From the NCBI RefSeq assembly GCF_003609635.1, contig NZ_MCIA01000014.1, positions 1 through 64,000 of the forward strand: a stretch of 64,000 nucleotides of DNA. Direction: 5' to 3'. The notes beneath the pieces are model-generated. The model was not told the DNA's origin, did not search any database, and worked only from the letters and a program-made list of their open reading frames with translations. Within the stretch, counting starts at the first letter, position 1; every line of letters begins with the position of its first letter. Source of the stretch: Lacrimispora algidixylanolytica. Its GTDB lineage: Bacteria > Bacillota > Clostridia > Lachnospirales > Lachnospiraceae. This document shows, piece after piece, positions 29,003 through 38,974 of this stretch. Both the position numbers and the translations under genes were made by a program.

Positions 29003-29821
29003 TTAGAAATCTTCAATATTTATCTTCTTTGTCTGCTTTATCTGGTCTGGAAGAATCGAGGAGGCGAAGTTTGTGAACTTCTCCGCCAGGTCACTGACAT
29101 AAAAATGATATTTGTCCTGGAAAGGCTCATCTGTATCATTTAATAGCTGGCTTTCACTTAACACCTGTTTTAATTCCAGGGCTGTCTCATAAGCTGGGTT
29201 TACCAATGTGACCTCAGGACCCATAACTCTTCCAACCGTGGAACGAAGCAGGGGATAATGTGTGCATCCCAGTACCAGTGTATCAATAAACTTCCCTTTT
29301 AATTCAGATAAATATCTGGAAGCAATTTCATCGGTCACAGAATCGTGAAGCAAACCTTCTTCTACCAGGGGAACAAATAAGGGGCAGGATTTTCCAATTA
29401 CCTCTATGTCATCTCTCATCTCTTCCATCATCTTCGTGTATACTCCACTTCGGATGGTGCCTTCTGTTCCGATGATTCCTATCTTTCCGTTCCTAGTGGC
29501 TTCCACTGCAGTCTTTGCCCCTGCATGGATAACTCCCATCACAGGGATTTTTAGTTCCTGCTCCACTATCTCTAGAGCAAAAGCGGTGGCAGTGTTACAT
29601 GCAATCACGATTGCCTTTACATCTTGAGTCATTAAAAAGCGTATGTTCTGTCTAGTGTAGCGGACAATGGTATCTTTTGATTTGGTGCCGTAAGGTACTC
29701 TTGCCGTATCACCAAAATATACCAGTCTCTCCTCGGGCATCTGCCTCATAATCTCCCGCACTACCGTAAGTCCACCTACTCCAGAGTCAAATACTCCGAT
29801 GGGTGAATTTCTATCTGCCAT
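29003..29821 (-). CDS. murI: Glutamate racemase
   Basis: 272 residues. It makes D-glutamate for peptidoglycan by two-base catalysis. The catalytic cysteines sit in VIACNTATAF (Cys 75) and LVLGCTHYPLL (Cys 186). SPIGVFDSGVGGLTV near the N-terminus holds the substrate-binding aspartate/serine pair. It begins 12 bases after ddl, and the pair forms a compact cell-wall precursor operon. Confidence 0.96.
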   Translation of the reverse strand: MADRNSPIGVFDSGVGGLTVVREIMRQMPEERLVYFGDTARVPYGTKSKDTIVRYTRQNIRFLMTQDVKAIVIACNTATAFALEIVEQELKIPVMGVIHAGAKTAVEATRNGKIGIIGTEGTIRSGVYTKMMEEMRDDIEVIGKSCPLFVPLVEEGLLHDSVTDEIASRYLSELKGKFIDTLVLGCTHYPLLRSTVGRVMGPEVTLVNPAYETALELKQVLSESQLLNDTDEPFQDKYHFYVSDLAEKFTNFASSILPDQIKQTKKINIEDF

Positions 29822-29833
29822 GTTACCTCTCCT

Positions 29834-30898
29834 TTAGGACTGGGAGCGGTCCGCTGCATGTTTCAGTAGGCGGTTCACCAGTTCTTCTTTTGTAATGCCT
29901 GCAGCTTCCCATAACATGGGATACATGCTGATAGCCGTAAAGCCAGGCATGGTATTGATCTCATTAAAAACTACGGTTCCATCTTCTTTTACAAAGAAAT
30001 CCACTCTTGCTAGGCCGTAACCATCGACTGCCTCAAAAATAGCAGTTGCAGCACTTCTAATCTTCTCTGCCGCTCCATCGGGAAGTACTGGATTTACTAC
30101 TGTTTTAGAATCGGAATTATAATATTTTGCATCAAAATCGTAAAACTCGGCTGCTGCCACAATCTCACCTACGCCTGAGGCCTGGGTTGGTGTATTCCCT
30201 CCCCCAAAGACTGCGCATTCAATCTCACGGCCCACAATCATCTCTTCCACTAAAATCTTGCGATCGTGTTCTCCCGCCAAAATCAGTGCTTCTTTTAATT
30301 CCACTCCATTTTCTGCACGGCTTACTCCCTTTGAAGAGCCTGCATTGGAGGGCTTAACAAATACCGGATAGGTAAATTTATCTTCCACTTTTTTAACGAT
30401 TGGGTCCAAATCCTGTAATTCACGACGCATCACTGCTACGTAATCCGCCTGTTTGACTCCCAAATCTTTTACGATAATCTTTGTATATAATTTATCCATG
30501 GATACCGCTGATGAAAGAACTCCGCAGCCGACATATGGAATACCAGATAGCTCCATAAGCCCCTGAATGGTTCCGTCTTCTCCATATAATCCATGGAGCA
30601 CTGGAAATACCACATCAGCTTTTACAAGCTCTGTCTTATCTCCGTCTAGGAAAACCACGCTCTTCATGGTTGCATCTGGAGATAAAATCGCAGATACGCT
30701 GCCACTTTTCCATGTTCCATTTTGAATCGCTTCTATTGTATCTGTTTTGATCCAACGTCCTTCTTCCGTAATTCCAATGAGAATTAGATCGTATGTTTCT
30801 CTATTAATATGGTTAATGACATTGATGACCGACATGCAAGAAACCACATGCTCTGATGACTGGCCGCCAAATAGTACAACCGCATTTTTTTTGCCCAT
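29834..30898 (-). CDS. ddl: D-alanine--D-alanine ligase
   Basis: 354 residues, ATP-grasp fold. The N-terminal GGQSSEHVVS loop, the VKPSNAGSSKGVSRAEN glycine-rich lid and VDFFVKEDGTVVFNEINTMPGFT (metal-binding Glu and Asn) are all present. It joins two D-alanines for the peptidoglycan pentapeptide. I see no feature pointing to D-Ala-D-Lac specificity. First gene of ddl-murI-DUF1934; a TATAAT on the minus strand at 30939-30944 could be its promoter, back to back with spoIIR. Confidence 0.96.
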   Translation of the reverse strand: MGKKNAVVLFGGQSSEHVVSCMSVINVINHINRETYDLILIGITEEGRWIKTDTIEAIQNGTWKSGSVSAILSPDATMKSVVFLDGDKTELVKADVVFPVLHGLYGEDGTIQGLMELSGIPYVGCGVLSSAVSMDKLYTKIIVKDLGVKQADYVAVMRRELQDLDPIVKKVEDKFTYPVFVKPSNAGSSKGVSRAENGVELKEALILAGEHDRKILVEEMIVGREIECAVFGGGNTPTQASGVGEIVAAAEFYDFDAKYYNSDSKTVVNPVLPDGAAEKIRSAATAIFEAVDGYGLARVDFFVKEDGTVVFNEINTMPGFTAISMYPMLWEAAGITKEELVNRLLKHAADRSQS

Positions 30899-30932
30899 TT
30901 TAATCTCCTCACCAATTTCTTGATTTTACAGC

Positions 30933-30963
30933 GTTTATATTATAGCACATATGGTTACAATTA
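30933..30963 (+). promoter_or_regulatory. Candidate sigma-F promoter of spoIIR
   Basis: GTTTA (30933-30937), a 15-base spacer and GGTTACAATTA (30953-30963) resemble the sigma-F pattern GYATA/GGNNANANT with one -35 mismatch. SpoIIR is known to be made in the forespore under sigma-F in Bacillus and clostridia. Confidence 0.5.
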
Positions 30964-30994
30964 CAAATAGAATCCATAAAAAAGGAGAACACCC

Positions 30995-31654
30995 ATGAAA
31001 CAGAAACGTGATTTATTCTTATGTATTACATGCTTATTGCTTGCACTTTTATTTTCTATGTCAAAGGAAAGAGGCGCAGAGGAAGCCATGGCCGCACGAA
31101 TTGCACCTGAAATTCTTCGCTTCCATGTTTTGGCTAATAGTGACAGCACAGAAGATCAGAATTTAAAACTAAAGGTACGCACCCTACTCTTAAACACAAT
31201 ATATGAGGAAATGGGAGAAAATGCATCTTTAGAAGAAACAAAAAAATACGTCCGGACCCATAAGGACAGTTTAGAGAAAAAAGCAGAAATGTACATGAAG
31301 AATTTGGGATACGATTATCCCGCACATATGGAACTGGCCAACACTTATTTTCCTACCAAAACCTATGGTGATATGGTATTCCCTTGTGGCACTTATGAAG
31401 CTGTCAGGGTAAAAATAGGCGAAGGCAAAGGACGCAACTGGTGGTGTGTCCTTTATCCTCCGCTCTGTTTTGTGGATTCGTCTTATGCAGTTGTTCCAGA
31501 TACCTCAAAAGAGATACTAAGAGAATCCTTAGATCCATCGGATTATTTAAAATTAAGTACGGAAAATCCAAAGATCCATGTTCGGCTAAAGCTTGTGGAT
31601 CTATTAAAGAAACAGAAAGAGTCGAAAGAGCCTATTTCTGAGAATCGGAAATAA
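30995..31654 (+). CDS. spoIIR: Stage II sporulation protein R
   Basis: 219 residues. An N-terminal hydrophobic segment (LFLCITCLLLALLF) exports or anchors the protein. The conserved region RFHVLANSDSTEDQNLKLKVR, PTKTYGDMVFPCGTYEAVRVKIGEGKGRNWWCVLYPPLCFVD is diagnostic. SpoIIR is secreted from the forespore and triggers SpoIIGA to process pro-sigma-E in the mother cell, so the organism is a spore former or descends from one. AAAGGAG precedes the ATG. Its 3' end overlaps the convergent TolC-like gene by 23 bases, with no visible terminator between. Confidence 0.95.
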   Translation: MKQKRDLFLCITCLLLALLFSMSKERGAEEAMAARIAPEILRFHVLANSDSTEDQNLKLKVRTLLLNTIYEEMGENASLEETKKYVRTHKDSLEKKAEMYMKNLGYDYPAHMELANTYFPTKTYGDMVFPCGTYEAVRVKIGEGKGRNWWCVLYPPLCFVDSSYAVVPDTSKEILRESLDPSDYLKLSTENPKIHVRLKLVDLLKKQKESKEPISENRK

Positions 31655-32837
31655 TACCTTTTACTGCCCACTGATATGTGGTGTAGGCCTGATATAGCTC
31701 TGAATATGCGCTTTGCTTGGCTCCCTCTGCCTGTAAAAATGCCATCTGAGACTGAAGGTATGTAATTTTACTTAGCATACCCATCTGGAAGGAGCGCTCG
31801 GCTTTTCCATTGTCTAGTCCTGCCTTCTCATAGGAAGTGAGAGTTGCTTCGTAGGCTGTTTTAGCTTGCTTTACATTCTGGTAGAGTGACTGCATGGTGA
31901 CTGCCACATTTTGCTCTCCTTCTGATACACTTGCCTGTTTGTTCTCCATGCCGGTTGTCGTCTTGTTGGAATTCGCCCGGCGCATATTGATAAGGTCATA
32001 ATTATTGCCTATGGCCTTGGCAGTATCTGCCTGAAGATCGATGGAGGAAAGGGTCTGAAGGTCAAGCTCTGGAAGCCCTTCGATTGCTGGTATGGATTCA
32101 CTTGAATATCCTGTCAGAAGCCCCAGGGAACGACGAAGACCATCAATGGTATTATCCAGATTCATGAGGGAGGACTGTGCAGACAGTAACTCCTTTTTTG
32201 CTGACAATACGTCAGTCTGAGTCGCAGTTCCTATTTTTAATCCAAGCTCCTGCGCCTCATAGGCTGCATTGCTTAATTCAACTACTTTTTGAAGCAGTGC
32301 TCTGTTTGCCGATGCATTGTTATAACCAATCATTACCTGATCTGCGATGTTTTCGTACTGTCTGGACATTTGAGTGATGTTAAAATTAATGGTTGAGTTC
32401 GACTGTTTTAGCTTTTTAATGGACTTCTGGGCAGTTTCCGCATTTGATTTCAATACTTTCACTGTTCCAACTAAAGTCATGTACTGTTCCATTCCTTCTG
32501 GCGTACTGGTTCCCCCGGAATCTTTTACTTCTTTTGCATCATCTTCCAGATCTTTGATATACTTTCTAAGATTATCATGGACATACTCTACATTTTCCAC
32601 ATTAATATTAAGACTATCTGCCATGTTCTGAACATCTGGATTGAAATATCTTACCAGATTGGAAAGCTCATCAAACTTTATGGTCTGATCATTGAGCTGG
32701 CTCCACTGCTCTGTTGTAATCCCTTCTGGAAGTGGCTTTTGGGCCTGCCCCGGTCCCTCCGCTGCATAGACGGAAAGAGCCGGAGTAGTAAAAATCACTA
32801 CTGCAAGAAAAACTGGTAAAACGTTTCTACGCTTCAT
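31632..32837 (-). CDS. TolC-like exported helical protein 2 of an RND efflux operon
   Basis: 401 residues with a signal peptide (LPVFLAVVIFTTPALSVYAA). The body is long coiled-coil helices in the two-repeat TolC pattern: GTATQTDVLSAKKELLSAQSSLMNLDNTIDGLRRSLGLLTGY, later QMGMLSKITYLQSQMAFLQAEGAKQSAYSELYQAYTTYQWAV. It is a paralogue of the preceding gene, sharing the opening (EQWSQLNDQTIKFDELSNLVRYFNP against EEWAKLRDNVMEYDELSGLIREYN) and both repeat motifs. At about 400 residues it is shorter than proteobacterial TolC, and I see no clear amphipathic strands for an outer-membrane barrel. In a monoderm it may form a duct across the wall. Confidence 0.8.
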   Translation of the reverse strand: MKRRNVLPVFLAVVIFTTPALSVYAAEGPGQAQKPLPEGITTEQWSQLNDQTIKFDELSNLVRYFNPDVQNMADSLNINVENVEYVHDNLRKYIKDLEDDAKEVKDSGGTSTPEGMEQYMTLVGTVKVLKSNAETAQKSIKKLKQSNSTINFNITQMSRQYENIADQVMIGYNNASANRALLQKVVELSNAAYEAQELGLKIGTATQTDVLSAKKELLSAQSSLMNLDNTIDGLRRSLGLLTGYSSESIPAIEGLPELDLQTLSSIDLQADTAKAIGNNYDLINMRRANSNKTTTGMENKQASVSEGEQNVAVTMQSLYQNVKQAKTAYEATLTSYEKAGLDNGKAERSFQMGMLSKITYLQSQMAFLQAEGAKQSAYSELYQAYTTYQWAVKGIISDSQK

Positions 32838-32838
32838 A

Positions 32839-33990
32839 TCATGCGCCCCCTGCCGAAGCCAATCCGCTCACTGCATTGTCATAGGTCTGAACTGCTTGAA
32901 ACAGTGTAAGCTGTGCTTTTTTTAAGGAAATGCTTTTTGTATTGAATGCATTTTTTTGTTTCATGTAATCCAGTCTGCTTAAAGTTCCTACCTGCTGCTT
33001 ATGTTCTGCTGTCTCCATATTTTTGCTTTCCAGTTCAAGCTCAGCCATTGCCTGATCATAGGATGCCTTAGCCTGCAGTACAGCCTGTTGAGACTTTACA
33101 AGTTCTGATTTTATGGTCTGCTCATTGTTGGAAACGGTTCTCTTTAATGTTTCTTTCGTAATCTCTGCGGTGGCATTATTGAGCTTTCGTCTATTGATCT
33201 TTAAAGTATAATTATTATTAAGAGCTGCTTCTATATCAGTTTCCGGATTCATAGCTGCAATTCGATCAAAATTGACTGCTGGAATATCTAGGATCTCAGG
33301 AACGTCATTGTATTTCCAGCCAAGCATGATTAAAAGCTTTTGCCTTGTTTCTTCTACTGTCCCAGTCAGTTTTTCAATGGAAGCCTGAGCACTCTGAACA
33401 CTCTCTTTTGTGCCCAGTACATCAGACTGTGTTGCCATACCCGCTCCCTGCTTTATAAGAGCAGATTGGTACTGAGCTTCTAAAAATTCAACACCGTCTT
33501 TCGCCGATTCTAATTCCAATTTTTGCTGATAGTAAGATATCATAGAGGACTGTGCCGAAGCCACAAGATTAGCTTCCTGCTGATCGTAAGTAAGCTGGTG
33601 TACCGTTAAGTCTTCTGTGTTCTTATCAGCAGCTTCATCTGCCTGAGCCGCTGCCACTGCACTCTGGGCATCTGTTGCTGCGTTATCACCTGAAATATTG
33701 CTTCTGGCATCACTGGCCGCATCCCGGTAGTACTGAGCATACTGATCGCTAGTGATTTTGTCGTCCTTTTTCTTATCATTGATATCGAGCTGATTTTTCT
33801 GGATCGTTACATTATACTCCCGAATCAGGCCTGACAGCTCATCGTATTCCATCACATTGTCTCTTAGCTTTGCCCACTCTTCCGGGGTTCTTGAAAACTC
33901 CGGACTGCCGGCCCATGCAGTAGCTGCCGGTCCGGAAAAAGCAAGCACAGCACTAAGACAACATGCACTGATCAGTTTCCACTTTCTCAT
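32839..33990 (-). CDS. TolC-like exported helical protein 1 of an RND efflux operon
   Basis: 383 residues with a signal peptide (LISACCLSAVLAFSGPAATAWA). Two helical-hairpin repeats carry the TolC/CusC-like motifs GAGMATQSDVLGTKESVQSAQASIEKLTGTVEETRQKLLIMLGW and QVGTLSRLDYMKQKNAFNTKSISLKKAQLTLFQAVQTYDNAVSGL. An alanine-rich stretch (NAATDAQSAVAAAQADEAADKN) sits in the first repeat. The stop is 1 base from the start of the paralogue downstream, so the two are coupled and may form mixed oligomers. No lipobox or sortase signal was seen. Confidence 0.8.
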   Translation of the reverse strand: MRKWKLISACCLSAVLAFSGPAATAWAGSPEFSRTPEEWAKLRDNVMEYDELSGLIREYNVTIQKNQLDINDKKKDDKITSDQYAQYYRDAASDARSNISGDNAATDAQSAVAAAQADEAADKNTEDLTVHQLTYDQQEANLVASAQSSMISYYQQKLELESAKDGVEFLEAQYQSALIKQGAGMATQSDVLGTKESVQSAQASIEKLTGTVEETRQKLLIMLGWKYNDVPEILDIPAVNFDRIAAMNPETDIEAALNNNYTLKINRRKLNNATAEITKETLKRTVSNNEQTIKSELVKSQQAVLQAKASYDQAMAELELESKNMETAEHKQQVGTLSRLDYMKQKNAFNTKSISLKKAQLTLFQAVQTYDNAVSGLASAGGA

Positions 33991-34083
33991 CCTTAATCCT
34001 CCTTATTTGGTAATTCTATGATATCACAATGGTCACCCTGCCACCAATCCACTTTCTTCCATATCTGGCAGGGTAACTGGTTA

Positions 34084-37000
34084 TTATTCAGGTACTTTTT
34101 TATCCTTTTTCTTCCGTCTCAAAATAGAATAGAGTACTGGGAGTACCAAAAGGGATAAAAGGGTGGAAGACGCAAGTCCTCCGATATTAACAAGCGCAAG
34201 CCCCTGCATCATCTCTCCATTCTCTCCACCTCTTGCAAGAGGAATCAGGGATAATATGGCGATCAATGCGGTCATAAGAATGGGGCGAAGACGTGTAAAT
34301 CCTGCCTCAATAACTGCACTTCTGGTATCCATGGTTTCGTTATACTGGTTTGCACAGTCAACATAAAGAATACCAGAGTTTAAAACCGTACCGATGAGCA
34401 CCAAGAATCCCAAAAGGGAAGTCATACTGATGCTTACATTGGTGATGAGCATGAGCCCAAAGGCACCAATAAAACTAAATGGAATGGTAGCCATTACCAT
34501 GAGGGAGAAGATAGGGGACTCAAACTGAGCCGCTAATACAACGAATACAAGGAATATTGCCGTTGCGATAGCAAGGAACAAACCACCAAATTCATCAGAC
34601 ATGGATTCTGCCTCACTGTTTTGCCCTCTTGTAATGGTATCGGATAAATACTTTTTAACTACCTGATCATCAATTTCTTTGGTAACCATTTGTTTGTCTT
34701 TTTCTGTCTTAACCTTATCGGTAAAGGAACCAGTTACAGTAACCTGGTACTGTTTGTTCTTTCTTGTAATGGTAGACGCGCTATCTTCGTAACCAATAGA
34801 AGCGATATCCGTAATTGCTACAGAACCACCTGTTGCATTGGGGACCATGATTCCTTCTACTTTATCCAAAGTATCATAGGCATCCTCTGGATATTCCACT
34901 TTAACAGATATTTCCTGACCATCCTTATCAAAGGTAGTGGCCTCGACTCCGCTTAACATACTGTTAAACATTCCACCTACGGTTACCGGAGCAATCCCTT
35001 CTGCTGCTGCTTTAATGGGATCAACCTTTATCTTTACGACTGGTGCCGCATTTTCAAGGTCAGAATGAACCTTAATAAGCTCTGGACGTGTCGTAAGCTC
35101 TGTAACCATTTGGTCTGCTGTATCTTTTAGCCGATCAAGCTTTGCACCCTTTAAGATAACTTCAAAATCATTTTTACTACCAGAAGACTGCATGCTGGAA
35201 GTTGATGTTAAGGTGACATTACAGTCCGGAAGCTGACCCATTACTTTCTTCCATTTATTCATGATTTCTTTGGTGCTAAGTTCTCTTTCAGACTTTAAAT
35301 AAGCAGTCAGAGTTGCATTAGAGGAACTGTCCATACTTACGGCATTACCGCCATAGGTTAATGTATAGGATTTTAAATCTTTTTCATCGCTAACTATGGT
35401 TTCTATCTGCTTAAGAACCTTATCTACTTCTTCGATCTTAAGGCCAGGTTTCACTTTTGTAGTGATGGAAATGGTACCTTGGTCTGTCTCAGGCATCAGC
35501 TCGAACTTAAGCTTTCCTGCTAGCATAAAGGACCCTACTAAAAGAAGTACGGCAACAATTAAAACCATTGCCTTTCTATCAAGAAGCTTTCCAATTAAAT
35601 TCCGGTAGCCATTTTGCAATGCTTTTACAATACCACCTAGAGGAGAATTATGTTTCTCAACAGGACGGTATTTAAAATAGCAAAGAGGAACAATGGTCAT
35701 CGCCGAAATCAGGGACGCCATCATACAAAATACAATGGTGTAGCCCAAAGGCTTAAATATCTGACCTGTCATACCTGCAAGGAATACAAGTGGAATAAAA
35801 ACCACGCACTTGGTAATGGTACCGCCTAAAATAGACTGAAGCACCAGCTTGGTACCTTCTACCGCAGAGTACTCATAATCATCGTCTTTATGGATTCGGA
35901 AACAACTCTCCAATACAACGATGGAGTCATCAACCATCATACCTACACCGAGGACGATGGCACTCATGGTAATTAAGTTCATAGAAAATCCCATAACAGA
36001 CATTAGAATGAGGGCGACTAAAATGGATACAGGAATGGAACTACCGACAATCAAGGAAGCCTTGATATCTCCGAAGAACAGAAAGATAATGATCATAGAA
36101 ATAATAACTGCCAGGATCATAGTTTCTAATACGCTGTTTAAGGAAGCCTGAATTTGATTACTGGTGTCGTCGATGACCACGATATCCAGATTCTTATGTT
36201 CTGCCTTTAAAGTCTCAATTGTCTTTTTTACCTGCTTTGATACTTCAACAGCACTGCTCTTTTGCTGCTTGTTGACGGATAAGGTAACGGTATCTTTTCC
36301 ATTGTATCGACCAATGGCATCCTGATCCTTAACCGTATCACCAATCTCTGCAATATCTTCTAAGTAAATGGTCTTACCATTTCCAGCTACGACAGGAATT
36401 TTCTTAAGCTGCTCCGCAGAATTCACCTCTACGGCTGTACTTACTGCCAGTTTCCTGTTTCCAACCCCAGTGGTACCTGCCGGATAGGTAAAATCGGCGG
36501 ATTTAATGGACTGGACAATTGCATTCATATTCAAATGGTACTGATTTAATTTCTCTGGATTCAAACGGATCTTGATATATCCTTCTCGTCCTCCGTTGGT
36601 ATCGATGCTTGCGATGGAGGAGATTTTTTCTAATTCCGGAACAATATCAGCTTTTACATAATTATAAAGATTTTCCTGAGTGGTATCATTGACAGCCAGA
36701 GACATGACTGGCATAGCACTGATATCTAACTCCATAATGGTTGGTGTCTTTACATCATCTGGAAGTTTTATGTTATCCATCTTCTTTTTCAAGTCAGAGT
36801 ATGCTTTATCCATGTTGGTGCCGTATTCATACTGCAACATAATAATGGATACATTCTCCTTGGAAGTGGACTGAATGTTTTTAATTCCCGATAGAGTTGC
36901 TACTTCATCCTCTATAGGCTTACCAATTAAATCATTTACATCCTCAGGGCTGGCACCCTGATAAATAGTACTTATGGTTAGAATCGGGTAATTCATCTCC

Positions 37001-37113
37001 GGAAACAGCTCAAGCTTTGAAGAAAGTATGGAGGATAAGCCAAACACGATAAGACATATGACCACTAAAACTGTGGTAACGGGGCGCTTTAGAGCAAGTT
37101 TCGTTATTCCCAT
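34084..37113 (-). CDS. RND-superfamily efflux pump (AcrB/SwrC-like)
   Basis: 1009 residues with the RND layout: one N-terminal helix (VTTVLVVICLIVFGLSSIL), a large external loop, a six-helix bundle, a second helix-loop-bundle repeat. The proton-relay motif GVGMMVDDSIVVLES in the fourth helix holds the adjacent aspartates of AcrB-type pumps. TIYQGASPEDVNDLIGKPIEDEVATLSGI near the N-terminus and the second-half LVLIGTVLNSGILYVDCANQ are family-typical. It should use the proton gradient to expel hydrophobic or amphipathic compounds. SwrC of Bacillus (surfactin efflux) is the nearest well-known Gram-positive comparison. It follows the membrane-fusion gene by 12 bases. Confidence 0.93.
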   Translation of the reverse strand: MGITKLALKRPVTTVLVVICLIVFGLSSILSSKLELFPEMNYPILTISTIYQGASPEDVNDLIGKPIEDEVATLSGIKNIQSTSKENVSIIMLQYEYGTNMDKAYSDLKKKMDNIKLPDDVKTPTIMELDISAMPVMSLAVNDTTQENLYNYVKADIVPELEKISSIASIDTNGGREGYIKIRLNPEKLNQYHLNMNAIVQSIKSADFTYPAGTTGVGNRKLAVSTAVEVNSAEQLKKIPVVAGNGKTIYLEDIAEIGDTVKDQDAIGRYNGKDTVTLSVNKQQKSSAVEVSKQVKKTIETLKAEHKNLDIVVIDDTSNQIQASLNSVLETMILAVIISMIIIFLFFGDIKASLIVGSSIPVSILVALILMSVMGFSMNLITMSAIVLGVGMMVDDSIVVLESCFRIHKDDDYEYSAVEGTKLVLQSILGGTITKCVVFIPLVFLAGMTGQIFKPLGYTIVFCMMASLISAMTIVPLCYFKYRPVEKHNSPLGGIVKALQNGYRNLIGKLLDRKAMVLIVAVLLLVGSFMLAGKLKFELMPETDQGTISITTKVKPGLKIEEVDKVLKQIETIVSDEKDLKSYTLTYGGNAVSMDSSSNATLTAYLKSERELSTKEIMNKWKKVMGQLPDCNVTLTSTSSMQSSGSKNDFEVILKGAKLDRLKDTADQMVTELTTRPELIKVHSDLENAAPVVKIKVDPIKAAAEGIAPVTVGGMFNSMLSGVEATTFDKDGQEISVKVEYPEDAYDTLDKVEGIMVPNATGGSVAITDIASIGYEDSASTITRKNKQYQVTVTGSFTDKVKTEKDKQMVTKEIDDQVVKKYLSDTITRGQNSEAESMSDEFGGLFLAIATAIFLVFVVLAAQFESPIFSLMVMATIPFSFIGAFGLMLITNVSISMTSLLGFLVLIGTVLNSGILYVDCANQYNETMDTRSAVIEAGFTRLRPILMTALIAILSLIPLARGGENGEMMQGLALVNIGGLASSTLLSLLVLPVLYSILRRKKKDKKVPE

Positions 37114-37125
37114 CTCTTTGCCCCC

Positions 37126-38283
37126 TTACTGTGCTGCTACAGAAGATTCTAAAGTAGTTCCCTCTGTCTCAGTCTTGGTTTCCGGTGCCGTTTCTTGTAC
37201 TGCCTGATTCTCCTTGCTACCAGCATCGGAAAGAGTTACGACAGAACCATCGTACAATTCACTCGTCCACGTGGCAACGACCTGATCGTCAACCTGGATT
37301 CCTTCTTTAATCTCCATAAAGCTGTTATCAGCCAGGCCTACCTTAACTGCATTTTTCTTAAGCTTTCCGTCTACATATGTATAGATAAATGGATCTCCAC
37401 CTTGATAATAAACACTGTCTACTGGTACGGTCATAACATTATCTGCCTTTTGAGAAATTACGTAAAGCTTAACTGAAGTTCCGGTTGCCAGAGTATTGCC
37501 ATCTGGAATGGAAGCTTTTACTTTGAATAATCCACTAGCCTGATCAATCATGGTGCTTACTTCTGTAATAGCGGCGGAACGGTCAGTTCCATTCTTTTCA
37601 AGCTTTATACTGTCTCCTGTCTTAAGTCCGTTTACAATTCGTTCCGGCACATAAAATGTGACTGCTTTCCCACCTTCTCCAGAAATGACACAAAGAACTG
37701 TGCTTGGAGAAACCATATCATGAACCTTTACATTAAAGCTCTCCACCCGTCCGGAGATTGGTGCAGTCACCTGGCTGCTTTCCAGCTGGATGTTATAGCC
37801 TATCTTTGCATTATCATATTGAAGTTTTGCAAGCTGGACTTTGTCTACCAAAGACTGATAATCTGCCTCAGCTACATCTCCCGCCTGATAAAGGACTGTC
37901 ATTCTGTCTAAATTTTTCTTGGCATCCTCGTAGCTGACTCTTGCAGTCTCAGCCGTGATTTTGGAGCTTTCTACCTGCTTCGTATCAATGACACAAAGCA
38001 ACTGTCCAGCACTTACCATGTCACCGGTCTGAACTCCTGTGTTCGTAATCTCACCGCTCCCAAGTGGGGTTACGTAAACAATGCTGTCTGGTTCAATGGT
38101 TCCAATCAGTTCGCTGCTCAATTGAATATTCCGAGCTTCCGGCTTTACGACTGTTACAGTAGGGGGCACTTCTGCTACAATCTCTTCTTTATTGCCACCA
38201 AGTATTCTCGGAACTACCAGACCTGCCATGGCCAAAATCAGGATTACGGCTCCGGCAATTATTACGATCTTTTTCTTTGTCAT
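37126..38283 (-). CDS. RND membrane-fusion (periplasmic adaptor) protein
   Basis: 385 residues with an N-terminal membrane anchor (IVIIAGAVILILAMAGLVVP). Then come the split lipoyl/barrel-sandwich halves (SDIVYVTPLGSGEITNTG-like region near 65-100 and SQVTAPISGRVESFNVKVHDMV near 170-190) around a helical hairpin (ETARVSYEDAKKNLDRMTVLYQAGDVAEADYQSLVDK). A beta-barrel domain and a membrane-proximal domain follow, with a low-complexity E/T-rich tail. It joins the RND pump to the TolC-like partners. Lies between tetR (23-base gap) and the pump gene. Confidence 0.92.
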   Translation of the reverse strand: MTKKKIVIIAGAVILILAMAGLVVPRILGGNKEEIVAEVPPTVTVVKPEARNIQLSSELIGTIEPDSIVYVTPLGSGEITNTGVQTGDMVSAGQLLCVIDTKQVESSKITAETARVSYEDAKKNLDRMTVLYQAGDVAEADYQSLVDKVQLAKLQYDNAKIGYNIQLESSQVTAPISGRVESFNVKVHDMVSPSTVLCVISGEGGKAVTFYVPERIVNGLKTGDSIKLEKNGTDRSAAITEVSTMIDQASGLFKVKASIPDGNTLATGTSVKLYVISQKADNVMTVPVDSVYYQGGDPFIYTYVDGKLKKNAVKVGLADNSFMEIKEGIQVDDQVVATWTSELYDGSVVTLSDAGSKENQAVQETAPETKTETEGTTLESSVAAQ

Positions 38284-38306
38284 AATTCACTCCTCATGTC
38301 TCATAA

Positions 38307-38927
38307 TCATTTTAAATTCTGTTTACGAATTCCATACTGTAAAATATCTAATTTTTTACGGAAAACTTCCTTAATTTTTTCCTTGTCTTCCGGATGTGCG
38401 TAATACCACTCAAGGCCTTTTCCCAACTCAAAGAAAATTGTAGAGATTAACATACCAAAGGTTTCAATGCTCTGATCCCTAAAATCTGACTTATCAATGG
38501 ATTCATGCATAACCTTAAGCATACAAAATTGTCCCGGAGTAATGTTGTGACACAAATGATTGGTCACTCCATACATCTGAACACTATCTACAATATTCTT
38601 AACTAATTGAAGCATACTTCCATCATTATAGAGAACACTGTCTTCTACAAAAGAATCTATAGTCTTCCAAAGATCCCCATGATTTTTTTTGGCGTTACTT
38701 TCCCAAGCACATTGAAAGTTATCACCAGCATCTTCAAATATGTAAGCAAGCAAATCATGCTTATCTTCAAAATAAGTGTAAAAGCTTCCTCTTGATATAC
38801 CAGCGTGTTTTATAATTCGATTAATTGAAACCTTTTCAAATGGGACCTGGACGAACTCATCCCTGGCCGCTTTTATAATGATTTCCTTTTTTTCCTTCGG
38901 AAGGTTATAAAATCGTTCCGTAGGCAT
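38307..38927 (-). CDS. TetR-family regulator of the RND operon
   Basis: 206 residues from ATG 38927 with GGGAGGTG upstream; the longer frame to 38987 crosses the promoter-proximal leader and is not preferred. The N-terminal helix-turn-helix reads FEKVSINRIIKHAGISRGSFYTYFEDKHDLLAYIF. The C-terminal ligand domain is diverse as usual. First gene of tetR-MFP-RND-TolC1-TolC2; an inverted repeat overlapping the -10 region at 38975-39018 makes autorepression likely, relieved by a pump substrate. Confidence 0.9.
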   Translation of the reverse strand: MPTERFYNLPKEKKEIIIKAARDEFVQVPFEKVSINRIIKHAGISRGSFYTYFEDKHDLLAYIFEDAGDNFQCAWESNAKKNHGDLWKTIDSFVEDSVLYNDGSMLQLVKNIVDSVQMYGVTNHLCHNITPGQFCMLKVMHESIDKSDFRDQSIETFGMLISTIFFELGKGLEWYYAHPEDKEKIKEVFRKKLDILQYGIRKQNLK

Positions 38928-38974
38928 TTCCTCACCTCCCTCTTTCATGTCCCTGATATATTTGCGCAATATAA